From: Actinomycetota bacterium | Lineage (GTDB): Bacteria > Actinomycetota > Actinomycetes > S36-B12 | Direction: 5' to 3' | Length of the DNA stretch: 47,474 nucleotides | NCBI GenBank assembly: GCA_027729805.1 | Contig: JAQCEO010000009.1 | Span: forward strand, 1-47,474 | Part shown: positions 1-8,998 of the stretch, piece after piece | How positions within the stretch are numbered: position 1 is the stretch's first letter | How the letters are laid out: every line of letters starts with the position of its first letter | Made by a program: the position numbers and the translations under genes | The notes under the pieces: model-generated | The model's database searches: none | What the model was told of the DNA's origin: nothing | The model's input: the letters and a program-made list of their open reading frames with translations, nothing else

Positions 1-231
1 AATCTTAGGTAACTCGTAGGCGAACTTCGGGGCTATCAGATAGTGCACATGATTACTCATCACACACACCCCATGTACCTCAAAGTCATACCTGGCCTTA
101 GCCCGAAAAACCGCACCAAGTAACACATCACGACACTGGCTGCGATGCAACAAAAAATCCCGATTATTACAACGAACAGTCACATGATGACAATGCTCAT
201 CCGCCAATACCCGCGCCCGTCTACCCACCAC
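1..231 (-). CDS. Y1 (HUH) transposase, RAYT/IS200-like, 3' part cut by window edge
   Basis: An open frame reads leftward from a GTG at 231 (TTG at 234 is also possible) and runs off the window at base 1, giving 77 codons. It contains HHVTVRCNNRDFLL and, further on, VMSNHVHYLI. The second is the HUH motif of Y1 tyrosine transposases of the REP-associated/IS200 type. These enzymes nick single-stranded DNA at hairpins through one tyrosine, which lies in the missing C-terminal part. No ATG start is present. An AGG lies just upstream of the TTG/GTG cluster. No REP-like palindromes were seen close to it. The family call is firm. Whether the gene is intact cannot be judged from this fragment. Confidence 0.75.
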   Translation of the reverse strand, partial: MVGRRARVLADEHCHHVTVRCNNRDFLLHRSQCRDVLLGAVFRAKARYDFEVHGVCVMSNHVHYLIAPKFAYELPKI

Positions 232-284
232 CAACCCCCAAAACCTAGTTGACCCAAACCGCGTGCCCCAAGACGCCTGATTCG

Positions 285-2207
285 CTAGAGACCAGTGGCC
301 TTCTTGATGACACTGGCGTACGCGGCTGCCCCTTTTGCCGTGAGGTGCACCCCATCTGAGACGAAGTAGTCGCGCTTACCGGTGCTGGCGTTGTACCAGT
401 CGGCGATGACGGCATTTGGATAGTCGGGGACCACCTCGGCGACGACTTCGTTATTTGGGTCGCGCCAAACCCGCGGTACATGGCTATTTACGACGACAAC
501 CCGGGAGTAATCAGCGAGTTGATCGAGGATATTTCGCAAGATCGTCTCGGTTAACACACCGTTGCTGCCCGGGTGGATTACGACGACCGGTGCGAGTTTC
601 TCGGCCGCGATTAGCTCCCGAATATCGCCGATAAATGCACCGGGCATCCGCGCTACCGATGCGTCGACCCGGATGCCCGGTATCGCTTCCTTGACCGCGC
701 TTCGGGCGCCGAGCAGCACGGAGTCACCGATGGCACTGGCCGGGCCAAGATCTGGGCTTGGTGCCGGCGTGGGTGCTGGGCTGGTCGTCGGTGTTGGCGC
801 CGGAGTTAGCGCAGGGCTGGGTGCAGGAGTTGGCGCTGGGGACGAAGTCGCACTGGCGACCGGAATCGGGCTTTCGTCAAAGATGACTGCGGTAGTGCCA
901 GGCTGCCCATCCTCGATGGCCGCCACCACATCCGGGGCGACTGAGACTTCGGCCGTTGCCAAGGCAGTGCCAAGGGCCAGGACGCCAACTGTTGACCACA
1001 CGGCCACCCGCACGCCGATTCGAGTCTGACGTTTTCGAGCAGCACCGGATGACTCTCGCCAAGACTGCACCCATCGATCAATTACTCCACGCCGAATGGG
1101 CAACTCGATGAATCTAAAGCTGGCCTCGGCGATCGTAAATGTCAAAACCAATCTCAAGGCCAGCAGGGCGGGCCCGTCCAGTTCGATATCCAGCATTGGC
1201 CGGGTAACCATGAAGATCGGCCAATGCCAAAGATAAAGACCGTAGGAGCGCTGACCGATATACCGCCAAGGTTGGGAGCCGATCCAGCGACCAAGTGGTA
1301 ACCCCGGATGGCTCGCGCTGGCAATGAGGACCGCGGTGACAAGTGCGAGCCCTAAAAAGCCACCCCGGTAAAGCCAAGGACTGAACTCACCGGCCTGGAC
1401 AAATACCCCGATGATGGCTGCGAAAGCCAGAACACCAACGATGGTGCCTAGGGTGCGAGCGCTCCTTGGAATCACTGCGCTTAAGCGCCCGGGGCGCCAG
1501 AAGGTGGCAAGCAGCGCTCCGACTAGTAGCCCTGAGATATGTGAATCGGTACCGAAGTAGGCGCGGCTGGGATCAGCGAAATCGGGGTAACCATTTGCGG
1601 TAGTGAGGTAGAGCATCCACGCGGTCGAAAGCAATGCAACGAGTGCAGCGAGTAGCGCAACGCCGCTCCGGCCGAACCTTCGAACGCAAAGGTAGGCGAT
1701 CGCTGGCCAAATCAGATAGAACTGCTCTTCGACTGAGAGCGACCAAAGATGCTTGAGGAATGGTGGCCGGCCGGTGAACGCAAAGTATGACTGATCGGCG
1801 AAGATGTACCACCAGTTATTTACGTAGAAGATTGAGGCAAGTGCATCACTTGCAAATTGGTGTGCTGCATCGTGGTAGAAGATGGCAGTGGCGATACCGA
1901 CGACTATCAACATCAGCACCAACGCCGGCAGGAGACGTCGAGCGCGTCCTAGATAAAACTGTTTAAAGTCAATGCGCCCGAGCTTGTCGAACTCCTCGAG
2001 GATGATTGAAGTAATCAGGAATCCGCTCAGTACGAAGAAGACGTCGACACCGAGAAATCCACCCCGGAACCCACCGACATCACCGTGATAAAGAAGTACA
2101 CCGATGACCGCTAGTGCGCGAATACCGTCAAGGCCCGGCAGGTAACCCAAAGGCGAGCCGGATCGGTGCACCTGCCACGGCATGGCAGGGGTTACGGTGG
2201 TGCGCAT
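285..2207 (-). CDS. OafA/YrhL-type acyltransferase with C-terminal SGNH domain
   Basis: This 640-residue protein is a membrane O-acyltransferase expected to acetylate a surface glycan. The N-terminal ~370 residues are an acyltransferase-3 domain with many hydrophobic helices. It opens with LDGIRALAVIGVLLYHGD (the R-x10-H signature), then GVDVFFVLSGFLITS and RRLLPAL. A Pro/Thr/Ser-rich linker (about 450-490) leads to a periplasmic SGNH domain with GDSVLLGARS, HPGSNGV and DGVHL as the Ser, Asn and Asp-His blocks. That layout matches full-length OafA-like enzymes. The start has no clear Shine-Dalgarno; ATG at residue 9 is an alternative. It lies 19 bases downstream of ccr on the same strand, so it may be co-transcribed, but its role is unrelated. 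The substrate is unknown. Confidence 0.9.
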   Translation of the reverse strand: MRTTVTPAMPWQVHRSGSPLGYLPGLDGIRALAVIGVLLYHGDVGGFRGGFLGVDVFFVLSGFLITSIILEEFDKLGRIDFKQFYLGRARRLLPALVLMLIVVGIATAIFYHDAAHQFASDALASIFYVNNWWYIFADQSYFAFTGRPPFLKHLWSLSVEEQFYLIWPAIAYLCVRRFGRSGVALLAALVALLSTAWMLYLTTANGYPDFADPSRAYFGTDSHISGLLVGALLATFWRPGRLSAVIPRSARTLGTIVGVLAFAAIIGVFVQAGEFSPWLYRGGFLGLALVTAVLIASASHPGLPLGRWIGSQPWRYIGQRSYGLYLWHWPIFMVTRPMLDIELDGPALLALRLVLTFTIAEASFRFIELPIRRGVIDRWVQSWRESSGAARKRQTRIGVRVAVWSTVGVLALGTALATAEVSVAPDVVAAIEDGQPGTTAVIFDESPIPVASATSSPAPTPAPSPALTPAPTPTTSPAPTPAPSPDLGPASAIGDSVLLGARSAVKEAIPGIRVDASVARMPGAFIGDIRELIAAEKLAPVVVIHPGSNGVLTETILRNILDQLADYSRVVVVNSHVPRVWRDPNNEVVAEVVPDYPNAVIADWYNASTGKRDYFVSDGVHLTAKGAAAYASVIKKATGL

Positions 2208-2226
2208 GTACTGATTTTAAGTGCCC

Positions 2227-3564
2227 TCAGTTGGAATTACTAAAGCGGTTGATCTTAGCTAGGTGCTTGGCTCGCAGTTCGGAGTCCCTGACGCCAAGTC
2301 CTGCGGACGGGGCGAGGCAAAGTACCCCGACCTTGCCCTGATGCAGGTTGCGATGTACTTCGTAGGCAGCCGCACCGGCATCCGCCAGGGTGAATGTCTT
2401 CGAAAGTGTGGGGTGGATCATGCCGCGGGCGACCATCCGATTGGCTTCATGGGCCTCGCGGTAATTAGCGAAGTGGCTACCGATAATTCGCTTAAGGTTC
2501 ATCCACAAATATCGGTTGTCGTATTCATGCATATATCCCGAGGTGGACGCGCAGGTCACGATGGTGCCGCCTTTTCGAGCCACATATACACTGGCGCCGA
2601 AGGTTTCACGTCCGGGATGCTCGAAGACGATGTCGACGTCGTCGCCACGGGTTAATTCACGAATCGTCTTACCGAGGCGCTGCCACTCTTTTGGATCTTG
2701 AGTGTTTTCGTCCTTCCAGAAGCGGTAATCCTCAGCCGAACGATCGATTATCAATTCCGCGCCGAGGTCGCGGCAGATTTGTGCTTTCTGCGGGCTGGAA
2801 ACCACGCAGACTGGTGTGGCCCCGCCGTTGAGTGCGTACTGCGTGGCGTATGAGCCAAGCCCTCCGGATGCACCCCAGATTAGAACCATATCGCCTTGCT
2901 TCATGCCGGCGCCGTTGCGTGAAACCAATTGCCGGTAAGCGGTGGAGTTAACGAGGCCAGGTGCGGCCGCTTCCTCCCAGGTCAGGTGCGCGGGCTTTGG
3001 CAGCAGTTGATTCGATTTGACGATCGCGAGTTCGGCTAAACCGCCAAAATTGGTCTCAAAGCCCCAGATGCGCTGCTCTGGATCAAGCATAGTGTCGTTG
3101 TGGCCGAGTGGGGATTCCAACTCGACGCTTAGACAGTGCGCGACGACCTCGTCACCGGCTTGCCAAAAGTGCACTCCGGGCCCGGTGCGGAGCACTACGC
3201 CGGACGCATCAGAGCCGATGATGTGATACGGCAGGTCATGGCGTTTCGCGTGCGGGTTCAACTTGCCGTACCGCTCCAGGAAGCCAAATGTTGAGACCGG
3301 TTCGAAAATTGAGGTCCACACCGTGTTGTAGTTGATGCTGGAGGCCATAACGGCGATGAGCGCCTCACCCGGCGCCAGTTCAGGCACGGGGACCTCATCT
3401 AGATGCAGTGACAAGCGCGGATCTTTATCGCGGGAGGCCAGGCCCTCGAACATGTTGGCCTCGTCCTTGTGCACGGTGATGGCGCGATATGAATCCGGCA
3501 CCGGCAGTGCCGCGAAGTCCGCACTGGCTGCGCCGTCAGCGATGGCATCAATGAGGGATTGCAT
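2227..3564 (-). CDS. ccr: Crotonyl-CoA carboxylase/reductase
   Basis: Ccr catalyses NADPH-dependent reductive carboxylation of crotonyl-CoA to (2S)-ethylmalonyl-CoA, the defining step of the ethylmalonyl-CoA pathway and a source of extender units. The 445-residue length is typical. It is a medium-chain reductase with an N-terminal GroES-like domain, a nucleotide-binding loop WGASGGLGSYATQYA, and family blocks such as SSINYNTVWTSIFEP, HIIGSDASGVVLRTG and FEHPGRETFGASVYV. These separate it from ordinary quinone reductases. It follows the epimerase gene by 98 bases on the same strand. That gap holds a 7-bp inverted repeat (3597-3603/3623-3629) with no T-tract. No obvious ribosome binding site precedes the ATG. 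The identification is strong. Confidence 0.95.
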   Translation of the reverse strand: MQSLIDAIADGAASADFAALPVPDSYRAITVHKDEANMFEGLASRDKDPRLSLHLDEVPVPELAPGEALIAVMASSINYNTVWTSIFEPVSTFGFLERYGKLNPHAKRHDLPYHIIGSDASGVVLRTGPGVHFWQAGDEVVAHCLSVELESPLGHNDTMLDPEQRIWGFETNFGGLAELAIVKSNQLLPKPAHLTWEEAAAPGLVNSTAYRQLVSRNGAGMKQGDMVLIWGASGGLGSYATQYALNGGATPVCVVSSPQKAQICRDLGAELIIDRSAEDYRFWKDENTQDPKEWQRLGKTIRELTRGDDVDIVFEHPGRETFGASVYVARKGGTIVTCASTSGYMHEYDNRYLWMNLKRIIGSHFANYREAHEANRMVARGMIHPTLSKTFTLADAGAAAYEVHRNLHQGKVGVLCLAPSAGLGVRDSELRAKHLAKINRFSNSN

Positions 3565-3662
3565 CGGGAAAGGATGTCAGAAGTCCATTACGGGCGCCCC
3601 ACCAGCCCACGATTAGCAAAAGGGTGGGGGTCAAGTGCGTGACTATAGGTTTGCCGGATCCA

Positions 3663-4154
3663 TCAGTTTGCTGCTTGCACGAGCTCGATCAGCACCCCAC
3701 CGCAGTCTTTGGGATGGACGAAGTTCACGAGGGAACCCGCGGTGCCCGTTTTTGGCTCCTCATAGAGCACTCGGATCCCACGGGCGCGCAAGGTGTTGGC
3801 AACCGCGCGCACGTCGTTAACCCGGTAAGCCACCTGCTGGATCCCCGGCCCGGACCGGTCGATGAATTTGGCAATAGTTGATTCGGGGGTCAGGGGAGCG
3901 AGTAATTGGATAAAGGTATCGCCGACACCAAGCATCGCCTCGCGTACGCCCTGGGCCTCGTTGACTTCCTCGTGCACTACTTGGAGGCCAAAGACTTTGG
4001 CATAGAACTCTTTCGCAACCTCTAGGTCGGGCACCGCAAAGCCCACGTGGTCCAACTGGGTTAGTAAGGCTTCGCCGTGGTTTAGCAAGGTGTCTGGGGC
4101 ACCCGCCGGGGTCGAGTGCGCCGGGGTGGCCGGATTCGTAGAATGTGTGTTCAT
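3663..4154 (-). CDS. mce: Methylmalonyl-CoA/ethylmalonyl-CoA epimerase
   Basis: This 163-residue VOC-fold enzyme should interconvert the 2R and 2S epimers of methylmalonyl-CoA and probably ethylmalonyl-CoA, directly serving the Ccr product next door. About 30 N-terminal residues rich in Ala/Thr/Pro precede the core. The core shows LDHVGFAVPDLEVAKEFY, then QLLAPL, GPGIQQVAYRV and a final GVLIELVQ carrying the metal-ligand Glu. Where many epimerases have GLHHVA, this protein has GIQQVA, so a metal-binding His appears replaced by Gln. I recall similar QQ forms in other actinobacterial homologues, so the change need not inactivate it. It is divergent from the thiolase gene, with 60 bases between them, and upstream of ccr on the same strand. 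Confidence 0.88.
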   Translation of the reverse strand: MNTHSTNPATPAHSTPAGAPDTLLNHGEALLTQLDHVGFAVPDLEVAKEFYAKVFGLQVVHEEVNEAQGVREAMLGVGDTFIQLLAPLTPESTIAKFIDRSGPGIQQVAYRVNDVRAVANTLRARGIRVLYEEPKTGTAGSLVNFVHPKDCGGVLIELVQAAN

Positions 4155-4214
4155 AGTCCTATGGTTGCATTCCCAAGGCCAAACCGCTTACCCCGATGAC
4201 CTTAAGGAGCCCGC

Positions 4215-5411
4215 ATGTCGCTTAACAATGGTGCCGTAATTGTGGCCGGGGCGCGGACGCCGATTGGGCGCCTACTTGGCTCCTTGAAGTCATTTAGCAG
4301 CACCGACCTGGGCGGTATCGCAATTAAGGGCGCCCTGGAGCGGGCCGGGGTCCCGCCGGAGCAGGTCGACTACGTGATCATGGGTCAGGTCCTGCAGGCC
4401 GGTGCGGGTCAACTGCCAGCGCGGCAGGCGGCGGTCAAGGGCGGCATCAGCATGAACGTGCCGTCACTGCTGATTAACAAGGTATGCCTGTCGGGCATCG
4501 ATGCCATTGCCCTAGCCGATCAGTTGATCCGGGCGGGTGAGTTTGACTGCATCGTGGCCGGTGGCATGGAGTCGATGAGCAACGCACCCCACCTGCTGTT
4601 TGGCTCCCGAGAGGGCACCAAGTATGGCGATTGGAACATGGTCGACTCGATGGCCTATGACGCCCTGACCTGTGCATTTGATGAGTGCGGCATGGGTGAG
4701 AGCACCGAAAAGCACAATGCGCGCTATGACTTAACCCGTGCGGAGCAGGATGCATTCGCGGCTGCATCCCATCAGCGTGCCGCAACGGGTCAAAAAAATG
4801 GAGTATTCGACGACGAAATCACGCCGGTGCAAATTAAGCAGCGTAAGGGCGACCCGATCATTTTTAGTGCGGACGAAGGTGTGCGCGCCGACACCACGGC
4901 CGAATCCCTGGCGGCGCTACGCCCGGCATTCACCAAGGACGGCACCATCACAGCCGGTAGCGCATCGCAGATCTCCGACGGCGCCTGCGCGGTTGTTGTC
5001 ATGAGTAAGAAGAAGGCAAATGAGCTCGGTCTTACTTGGCTAGCGGAAATCGGTAGCCACGGGGTGGTGGCCGGCCCGGATGCCTCATTGCAGGAACAGC
5101 CGGCCAACGCGATCATCAAGGCCTGCCAGCGCGAGGGCATCGCCGTCAGCGATCTTGATCTACTTGAAATCAATGAGGCGTTCGCTGCGGTGGGGGTGGT
5201 GTCTAGCAAGGCACTTGGAGTTTCAGGCGACAAGGTCAACGTCAACGGTGGTGCGATAGCGGTAGGACACCCGGTCGGTATGTCAGGTGCCCGAATCGTC
5301 TTGCACCTAGCGCTGGAACTACAGCGGCGCGGTGGCGGTACCGGCGCGGCAGCGCTTTGTGGCGGTGGCGGCCAAGGTGATGCGCTGTTGCTGCGCGTGC
5401 CTAAAGCCTGA
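4215..5411 (+). CDS. Acetyl-CoA C-acetyltransferase (thiolase)
   Basis: This 398-residue thiolase should condense two acetyl-CoA to acetoacetyl-CoA or run in reverse. The nucleophilic Cys is at residue 91 in NKVCLSG. The [10 protein letters not shown] block carries the catalytic His and the C-terminal ALCGGGGQG the second Cys. Family blocks [25 protein letters not shown] and EINEAFAAV are all present. An AAGGAG Shine-Dalgarno lies a few bases before the ATG. Its stop codon abuts the start of meaB, so the two are translationally linked. In this neighbourhood it plausibly feeds acetoacetyl-CoA toward crotonyl-CoA and Ccr. Specificity for longer chains cannot be excluded from sequence. Confidence 0.93.
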   Translation: MSLNNGAVIVAGARTPIGRLLGSLKSFSSTDLGGIAIKGALERAGVPPEQVDYVIMGQVLQAGAGQLPARQAAVKGGISMNVPSLLINKVCLSGIDAIALADQLIRAGEFDCIVAGGMESMSNAPHLLFGSREGTKYGDWNMVDSMAYDALTCAFDECGMGESTEKHNARYDLTRAEQDAFAAASHQRAATGQKNGVFDDEITPVQIKQRKGDPIIFSADEGVRADTTAESLAALRPAFTKDGTITAGSASQISDGACAVVVMSKKKANELGLTWLAEIGSHGVVAGPDASLQEQPANAIIKACQREGIAVSDLDLLEINEAFAAVGVVSSKALGVSGDKVNVNGGAIAVGHPVGMSGARIVLHLALELQRRGGGTGAAALCGGGGQGDALLLRVPKA

Positions 5412-6359
5412 TTGAATAAGTTGCGAGATGATCAGCGAGTGAATGTTCTTGACCTGATCGCCGGCGCACGGGCCGGTAAGCAGCGAGATATTGCCCGGTT
5501 GATCTCGTGTATCGAAGACGGTGCCACCGATGCCCGCGAAGCGGTGGCGGCCCTAGCTGGCTGCACCGGACGCGCGCACGTTATTGGTGTTACCGGAGCA
5601 CCCGGGGTCGGAAAATCCACCACGACTTCGGCGCTGGTAACGGCATTTCGGGCACGCGGTAATCGAGTTGCGGTGCTGGCGGTGGATCCGTCATCGCCAT
5701 TTTCTGGGGGCGCATTATTGGGTGATCGGATCCGGATGCAGCAACATGCGACGGATGAAGGTGTTTTCATTAGGTCGATGGCATCGCGCGGGCATCTAGG
5801 TGGACTGGCCGCAACTACTCCGCAAGTAATTCGGGTACTTGATTCGGCAGGATTTGACGCGGTGATTATCGAGACGGTTGGCGTTGGTCAATCTGAAGTT
5901 GAAATCGCGGCCACCGCCGATTCGTCCATCGTGCTAATTGCGCCAGGTATGGGTGACAGTATTCAAGCGGCAAAGGCCGGTATCCTCGAAATCGGCGACA
6001 TCTTCGTTGTCAATAAGGCCGATCGCGATGGGGCCGATACCACGGTCCGTGAGCTCCGCCACATGATCGCGCTTGGGCAACATGATGGCTGGGCGCCGCT
6101 GGTGTTGAAAACAGTTGCATCAACCGGTGTCGGAATCGAAGAACTAATCGTGGCGATAGATGAACATCGGGAATGGTTAATTGGCAGCGGGCAGGACCGA
6201 ATGCGAAAGCTGCGTCGAATTCGCGATGAGATCAGTGCCTTAGTAATCGGGGAGACCAGAGCAAGGCTCTCGGCACGGGCTGCTGAACTCGATGCACTTA
6301 GTGCCTGTGTACTAGATGGGACCATGGACACCTATCAAGCGGCGGAGCAACTTAGTTAG
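5412..6359 (+). CDS. meaB: Methylmalonyl-CoA mutase-associated GTPase MeaB
   Basis: MeaB is the G3E-type GTPase chaperone that loads and protects adenosylcobalamin in methylmalonyl-CoA or ethylmalonyl-CoA mutase. The 315-residue protein shows the P-loop GAPGVGKST, the switch region VDPSSPFSGGALLGDR, ETVGVGQSEVEI, and the guanine-specificity motif NKAD. A TTG start immediately after the thiolase stop is assumed. An in-frame GTG at 5439 is an alternative and would remove nine residues. No mutase gene is present in this window, so its partner must be elsewhere. Its last 8 bases overlap the convergent Rrf2 gene. Confidence 0.93.
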   Translation: MNKLRDDQRVNVLDLIAGARAGKQRDIARLISCIEDGATDAREAVAALAGCTGRAHVIGVTGAPGVGKSTTTSALVTAFRARGNRVAVLAVDPSSPFSGGALLGDRIRMQQHATDEGVFIRSMASRGHLGGLAATTPQVIRVLDSAGFDAVIIETVGVGQSEVEIAATADSSIVLIAPGMGDSIQAAKAGILEIGDIFVVNKADRDGADTTVRELRHMIALGQHDGWAPLVLKTVASTGVGIEELIVAIDEHREWLIGSGQDRMRKLRRIRDEISALVIGETRARLSARAAELDALSACVLDGTMDTYQAAEQLS

Positions 6360-6825
6360 TTCGTCGTTGCCAAGCGCCAGGTTTGGCTAGGAGCCCGGTT
6401 ACTTCGGCGGGCAGTTCGTTGGCGGCCACGTCGGCCAAGGTGATGTTCTCCAAGACATGGCGCATCGAGGCGCGAACAGCAATCCAGACTTCGCGTAGGT
6501 GTTCGGCGGCGCCTTGATAATTAACATCTTCGGGGCGTTGTCCGCGAACGGCGGCGAGGGGTCCGTCAAGTGCCCGGACGATATCGGCGATAGTGACTTC
6601 GGAGGGACTGCGATCTAGGCGATAGCCACCCTCGGCCCCGCGCTGGCTGGTGACAATTGCGGACTGACGCAATTGGCGCAAGATGCCTTCGAGGAATTTC
6701 AGCGGTATGCCTTGCGCGACCGCGATGGTCTCGCCTTTTACCAAGCGGTTGGGATCTTCGGCGTAGGCCACGGCGAGCACCAATAGGGCGCGCATCCCAT
6801 AGTCAGCCTTGGCTGAAATATGCAT
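6352..6825 (-). CDS. Rrf2-family transcriptional regulator
   Basis: This is a 157-residue winged-helix regulator. It starts MHISAKADYGMRALLVLA, the classic Rrf2 N-terminus, followed by a recognition-helix region with IPLKFLEGILRQLRQ and the wing SQRGAEGGYRL. An upstream ATG at 6936 would add 37 residues that do not look like the family, so the ATG at 6825 is chosen. The protein has no cysteine, so it cannot bind an iron-sulfur cluster the way IscR, NsrR or RsrR do; its signal must be different. It is divergent from the thioredoxin-TPR gene, with 62 bases between them, so it may control itself and that gene. It converges with meaB, with an 8-base overlap. Confidence 0.88.
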   Translation of the reverse strand: MHISAKADYGMRALLVLAVAYAEDPNRLVKGETIAVAQGIPLKFLEGILRQLRQSAIVTSQRGAEGGYRLDRSPSEVTIADIVRALDGPLAAVRGQRPEDVNYQGAAEHLREVWIAVRASMRHVLENITLADVAANELPAEVTGLLAKPGAWQRRTN

Positions 6826-6887
6826 CCGCTCAGTGTCCTCGCCGGGTATTGGATTAGGTGGGGGACCCCATAGTAGAAGATAGGGGC

Positions 6888-7835
6888 GTGACTTCAACTC
6901 CATTTTCTGGCCGCGGGGCAGTTGACCTGGGGGCACTTGCGACGGCGCGACAAAATCAGCAAAAAGCCGCAGCCGCGGTTGCAGGAGCCCCGGCCGGGGT
7001 GGTGATCAACGTCACCGAAGCGACTTTCCAAGCCGAGGTCATTGAACGATCATTGACGGTGCCCGTAGTACTTGACCTCTGGGCCGAATGGTGCGGCCCC
7101 TGCAAACAGTTATCGCCGGTCTTGGAGAAGTTGGCGGCCGAGGATGCCGGTCGGTGGATACTCGCCAAAGTAGACGTGGATGCCGAGAAGCGGGTTGCCG
7201 CAGCTTTCCAGGTGCAGTCCATCCCGGCGGTTTTTGCCGTCCTGAAAGGCCAGCCGGTGCCACTGTTCCAAGGTGCCTATCCGGAACCGCAAATCCGTCA
7301 GATTATAAATGAGTTGCTGAAAGTAGCCGCGGAGCAAGGAGTCACCGGAACTTTGGCTGACGACGTGGGTCCGCCGCCCGAGTTGGCGGAAGAGGCTTCG
7401 GCCCCGACCGAGCCGGCAACTGATCCCCGTTTTGACGCGGCATTTGATGCGATCGAAGCCGGTGACTGGGCTGCGGCTGAAGCGGCTTATCGATTAATTC
7501 TGGACGCCGACACCGCCGACCGTGATGCGCAGGCCGGGCTAGCGATGGTGGGCCTTTATCGGCGCACCGAAGGTGAGGACGAGGGGGCCTTGCGGGCCAT
7601 TGCCGAACAGGCCGATGCTAAAGGTGATGTGCGGGTGCAATGTGCTGCGGCGGACTTTGATGCGCTGTCCGGGCACTGGCCGGACGCCTTCGACCGACTT
7701 ATTGCCTGTGTGCGGGCCACGGCGGGCCCGGATCGGGAGTTGGTGCGGGCACGGTTACTTGAGTTGTTCATCCTTGCGGGCGAAGACCCTGCGGTTCCCA
7801 GTGCGCGCACGGCATTGGCCAACGCCTTGTTCTAG
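6888..7835 (+). CDS. Thioredoxin-TPR co-chaperone (YbbN/CnoX-like)
   Basis: The protein has about 315 residues. After an actinobacterial-style leader (FSGRGAVDLGALA) comes a thioredoxin fold with AEWCGPCKQ, so both redox Cys (69 and 72) are kept. The cis-Pro region IPAVFAV follows, then a C-terminal TPR-like helical part with AxxxFDAAFDAIEAGDW and repeated Ala-rich helices. YbbN/CnoX proteins guard chaperone clients and can pass them to GroEL/DnaK after oxidative stress. Unlike E. coli CnoX, this one retains a CGPC active site and may be a real oxidoreductase. The GTG at 6888 is preferred because it gives the usual N-terminus; GTG at 6858 is possible. It is divergent from the Rrf2 gene. Confidence 0.88.
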   Translation: MTSTPFSGRGAVDLGALATARQNQQKAAAAVAGAPAGVVINVTEATFQAEVIERSLTVPVVLDLWAEWCGPCKQLSPVLEKLAAEDAGRWILAKVDVDAEKRVAAAFQVQSIPAVFAVLKGQPVPLFQGAYPEPQIRQIINELLKVAAEQGVTGTLADDVGPPPELAEEASAPTEPATDPRFDAAFDAIEAGDWAAAEAAYRLILDADTADRDAQAGLAMVGLYRRTEGEDEGALRAIAEQADAKGDVRVQCAAADFDALSGHWPDAFDRLIACVRATAGPDRELVRARLLELFILAGEDPAVPSARTALANALF

Positions 7836-7933
7836 TCCCACCACGGCCACCGCAGCCATTCCAACCGATCCTCATTGGACCCAAGTTGCAGGCCCGCCCG
7901 GATCTTGATTGACCGATCAGTAGGCTCGACTGC

Positions 7934-8713
7934 ATGGGTGAATACGTATCTTTGGAGTTGGCCGGCGAGGTTGCAAGCATTGTGTTGTCGCGCCCGCCGA
8001 TGAACGCTCTTTCGCGTCAGGTGCAGGAGGAATTACGCGCAGCGGCAGGTGAGGTAAGTGCGCGGCGCGATATCGGTGCGGTAGTGGTCTACGGAGGCCC
8101 CAAAGTCTTCGCGGCTGGGGCTGATATAAGAGAGATGGCCGAAATGGACTACCAGGAGATGGCCCTGCAGTCGCGTGATCTCCAGTCCGCGTTCACCGCT
8201 ATCGCCAATATCCCGGTGCCAACGATCGCTGCCGTAACCGGTTACGCCTTAGGTGGTGGTTGTGAGTTAGCGCTTTGCTGTGACCTGCGTGTAGCTGGCG
8301 ACAACGCGAAATTTGGTCAACCCGAAGTGTTATTGGGCATCATCCCTGGTGCCGGGGGCACCCAGCGGCTTTCACGTTTGATTGGGCCGGCACGAGCAAA
8401 AGACTTAATTTTCAGTGGCCGTTTCGTGGGGGCTGAGGAAGCCATGCGCATTGGCCTCGTCGACAAAGTGGTCGCACCCGATGATGTCTATACCGAGGCG
8501 ATCGCCTGGGCTGAGCAATTCGCCGCCGGTTCGAGTACCGCCTTGCGTGCAGCCAAGCGCGCCATCAACTTCGGGCTCGAAGTAGATCTCAATACCGGCC
8601 TGGAAATCGAGCGCGGGGAGTTCACCGGGCTGTTTGCGACCGACGACCGAATTATCGGTATGACATCGTTTATGGAGAACGGTCCGGGTAAGGCCAAGTT
8701 CACCGGCCGGTGA
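7934..8713 (+). CDS. Enoyl-CoA hydratase/isomerase family protein
   Basis: This 259-residue crotonase-fold enzyme likely hydrates 2-enoyl-CoA (for example crotonyl-CoA) to 3-hydroxyacyl-CoA. The oxyanion-hole block FAAGADIREM is present, as is GYALGGGCELAL with the first catalytic Glu. PEVLLGIIPGAGGTQRL carries the second Glu, which points to a genuine hydratase rather than an isomerase alone. The C-terminus FMENGPGKAKFTGR is typical of short-chain hydratases. With thiolase and Ccr nearby it fits crotonyl-CoA supply or use. Its TGA stop is the first codon of a 25-bp tandem repeat. Confidence 0.92.
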   Translation: MGEYVSLELAGEVASIVLSRPPMNALSRQVQEELRAAAGEVSARRDIGAVVVYGGPKVFAAGADIREMAEMDYQEMALQSRDLQSAFTAIANIPVPTIAAVTGYALGGGCELALCCDLRVAGDNAKFGQPEVLLGIIPGAGGTQRLSRLIGPARAKDLIFSGRFVGAEEAMRIGLVDKVVAPDDVYTEAIAWAEQFAAGSSTALRAAKRAINFGLEVDLNTGLEIERGEFTGLFATDDRIIGMTSFMENGPGKAKFTGR

Positions 8714-8762
8714 CCAAAATGGGCGACCCGGCCGGTGACCAAAATGGGCGACCCGGCCGGTG
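8703..8762. repeat. 25-bp tandem repeat (two copies) starting at a stop codon
   Basis: Two perfect 25-base copies lie at 8711-8735 and 8736-8760. A CCGGCCGG flank precedes the first copy, so the GC-rich palindrome CCGGCCGG appears three times, separated by two identical AT-containing spacers. The first copy begins exactly with the TGA stop of the enoyl-CoA hydratase gene. The self-complementary blocks could form competing hairpins at the end of the transcript. Slipped-strand duplication is the simplest origin. Confidence 0.9.
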
Positions 8763-8964
8763 AGGGGATAAACCCGGGCGTTCCCCGACCCAAAACTCGC
8801 CAACTTGTTGTCGGTGCCCCTTTTGTGTGGGCTCTTGGGCTGGTAGTGGCACCGGATGCTGTTTGAGCACCCGCCAAGTGGCGAGATGGCCGCGCCAACT
8901 GGTGCGGCCAAGGCGCGCAAAACCGGGGAAACGGGCTAGTGGCGTGGGCCAAAGGCTAGTGGGG

Positions 8965-8994
8965 TTGACGGATGTCAGGGGGCCGGTCTAGGTT
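8965..8994 (+). promoter_or_regulatory. Predicted SOS operon promoter
   Basis: TTGACG (8965-8970) and TAGGTT (8989-8994) are separated by 18 bases, a good match to a housekeeping sigma-70-type promoter. The expected start of transcription, near 9001, falls at the left edge of the LexA palindrome, so bound LexA would block initiation. The prediction rests on motif and spacing only. Confidence 0.55.
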
Positions 8995-8998
8995 ACTC

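Noticed and set aside
562-1029. Open frame on the plus strand rich in Val/Ala/Gly
   Set aside because: It is antisense to the Pro-rich linker and SGNH part of the acyltransferase gene; repetitive codons keep the other frame open by chance.
8405-8920. Long minus-strand frame across the hydratase 3' end and the repeats
   Set aside because: It is antisense to a clear enoyl-CoA hydratase and has no family features or ribosome site.
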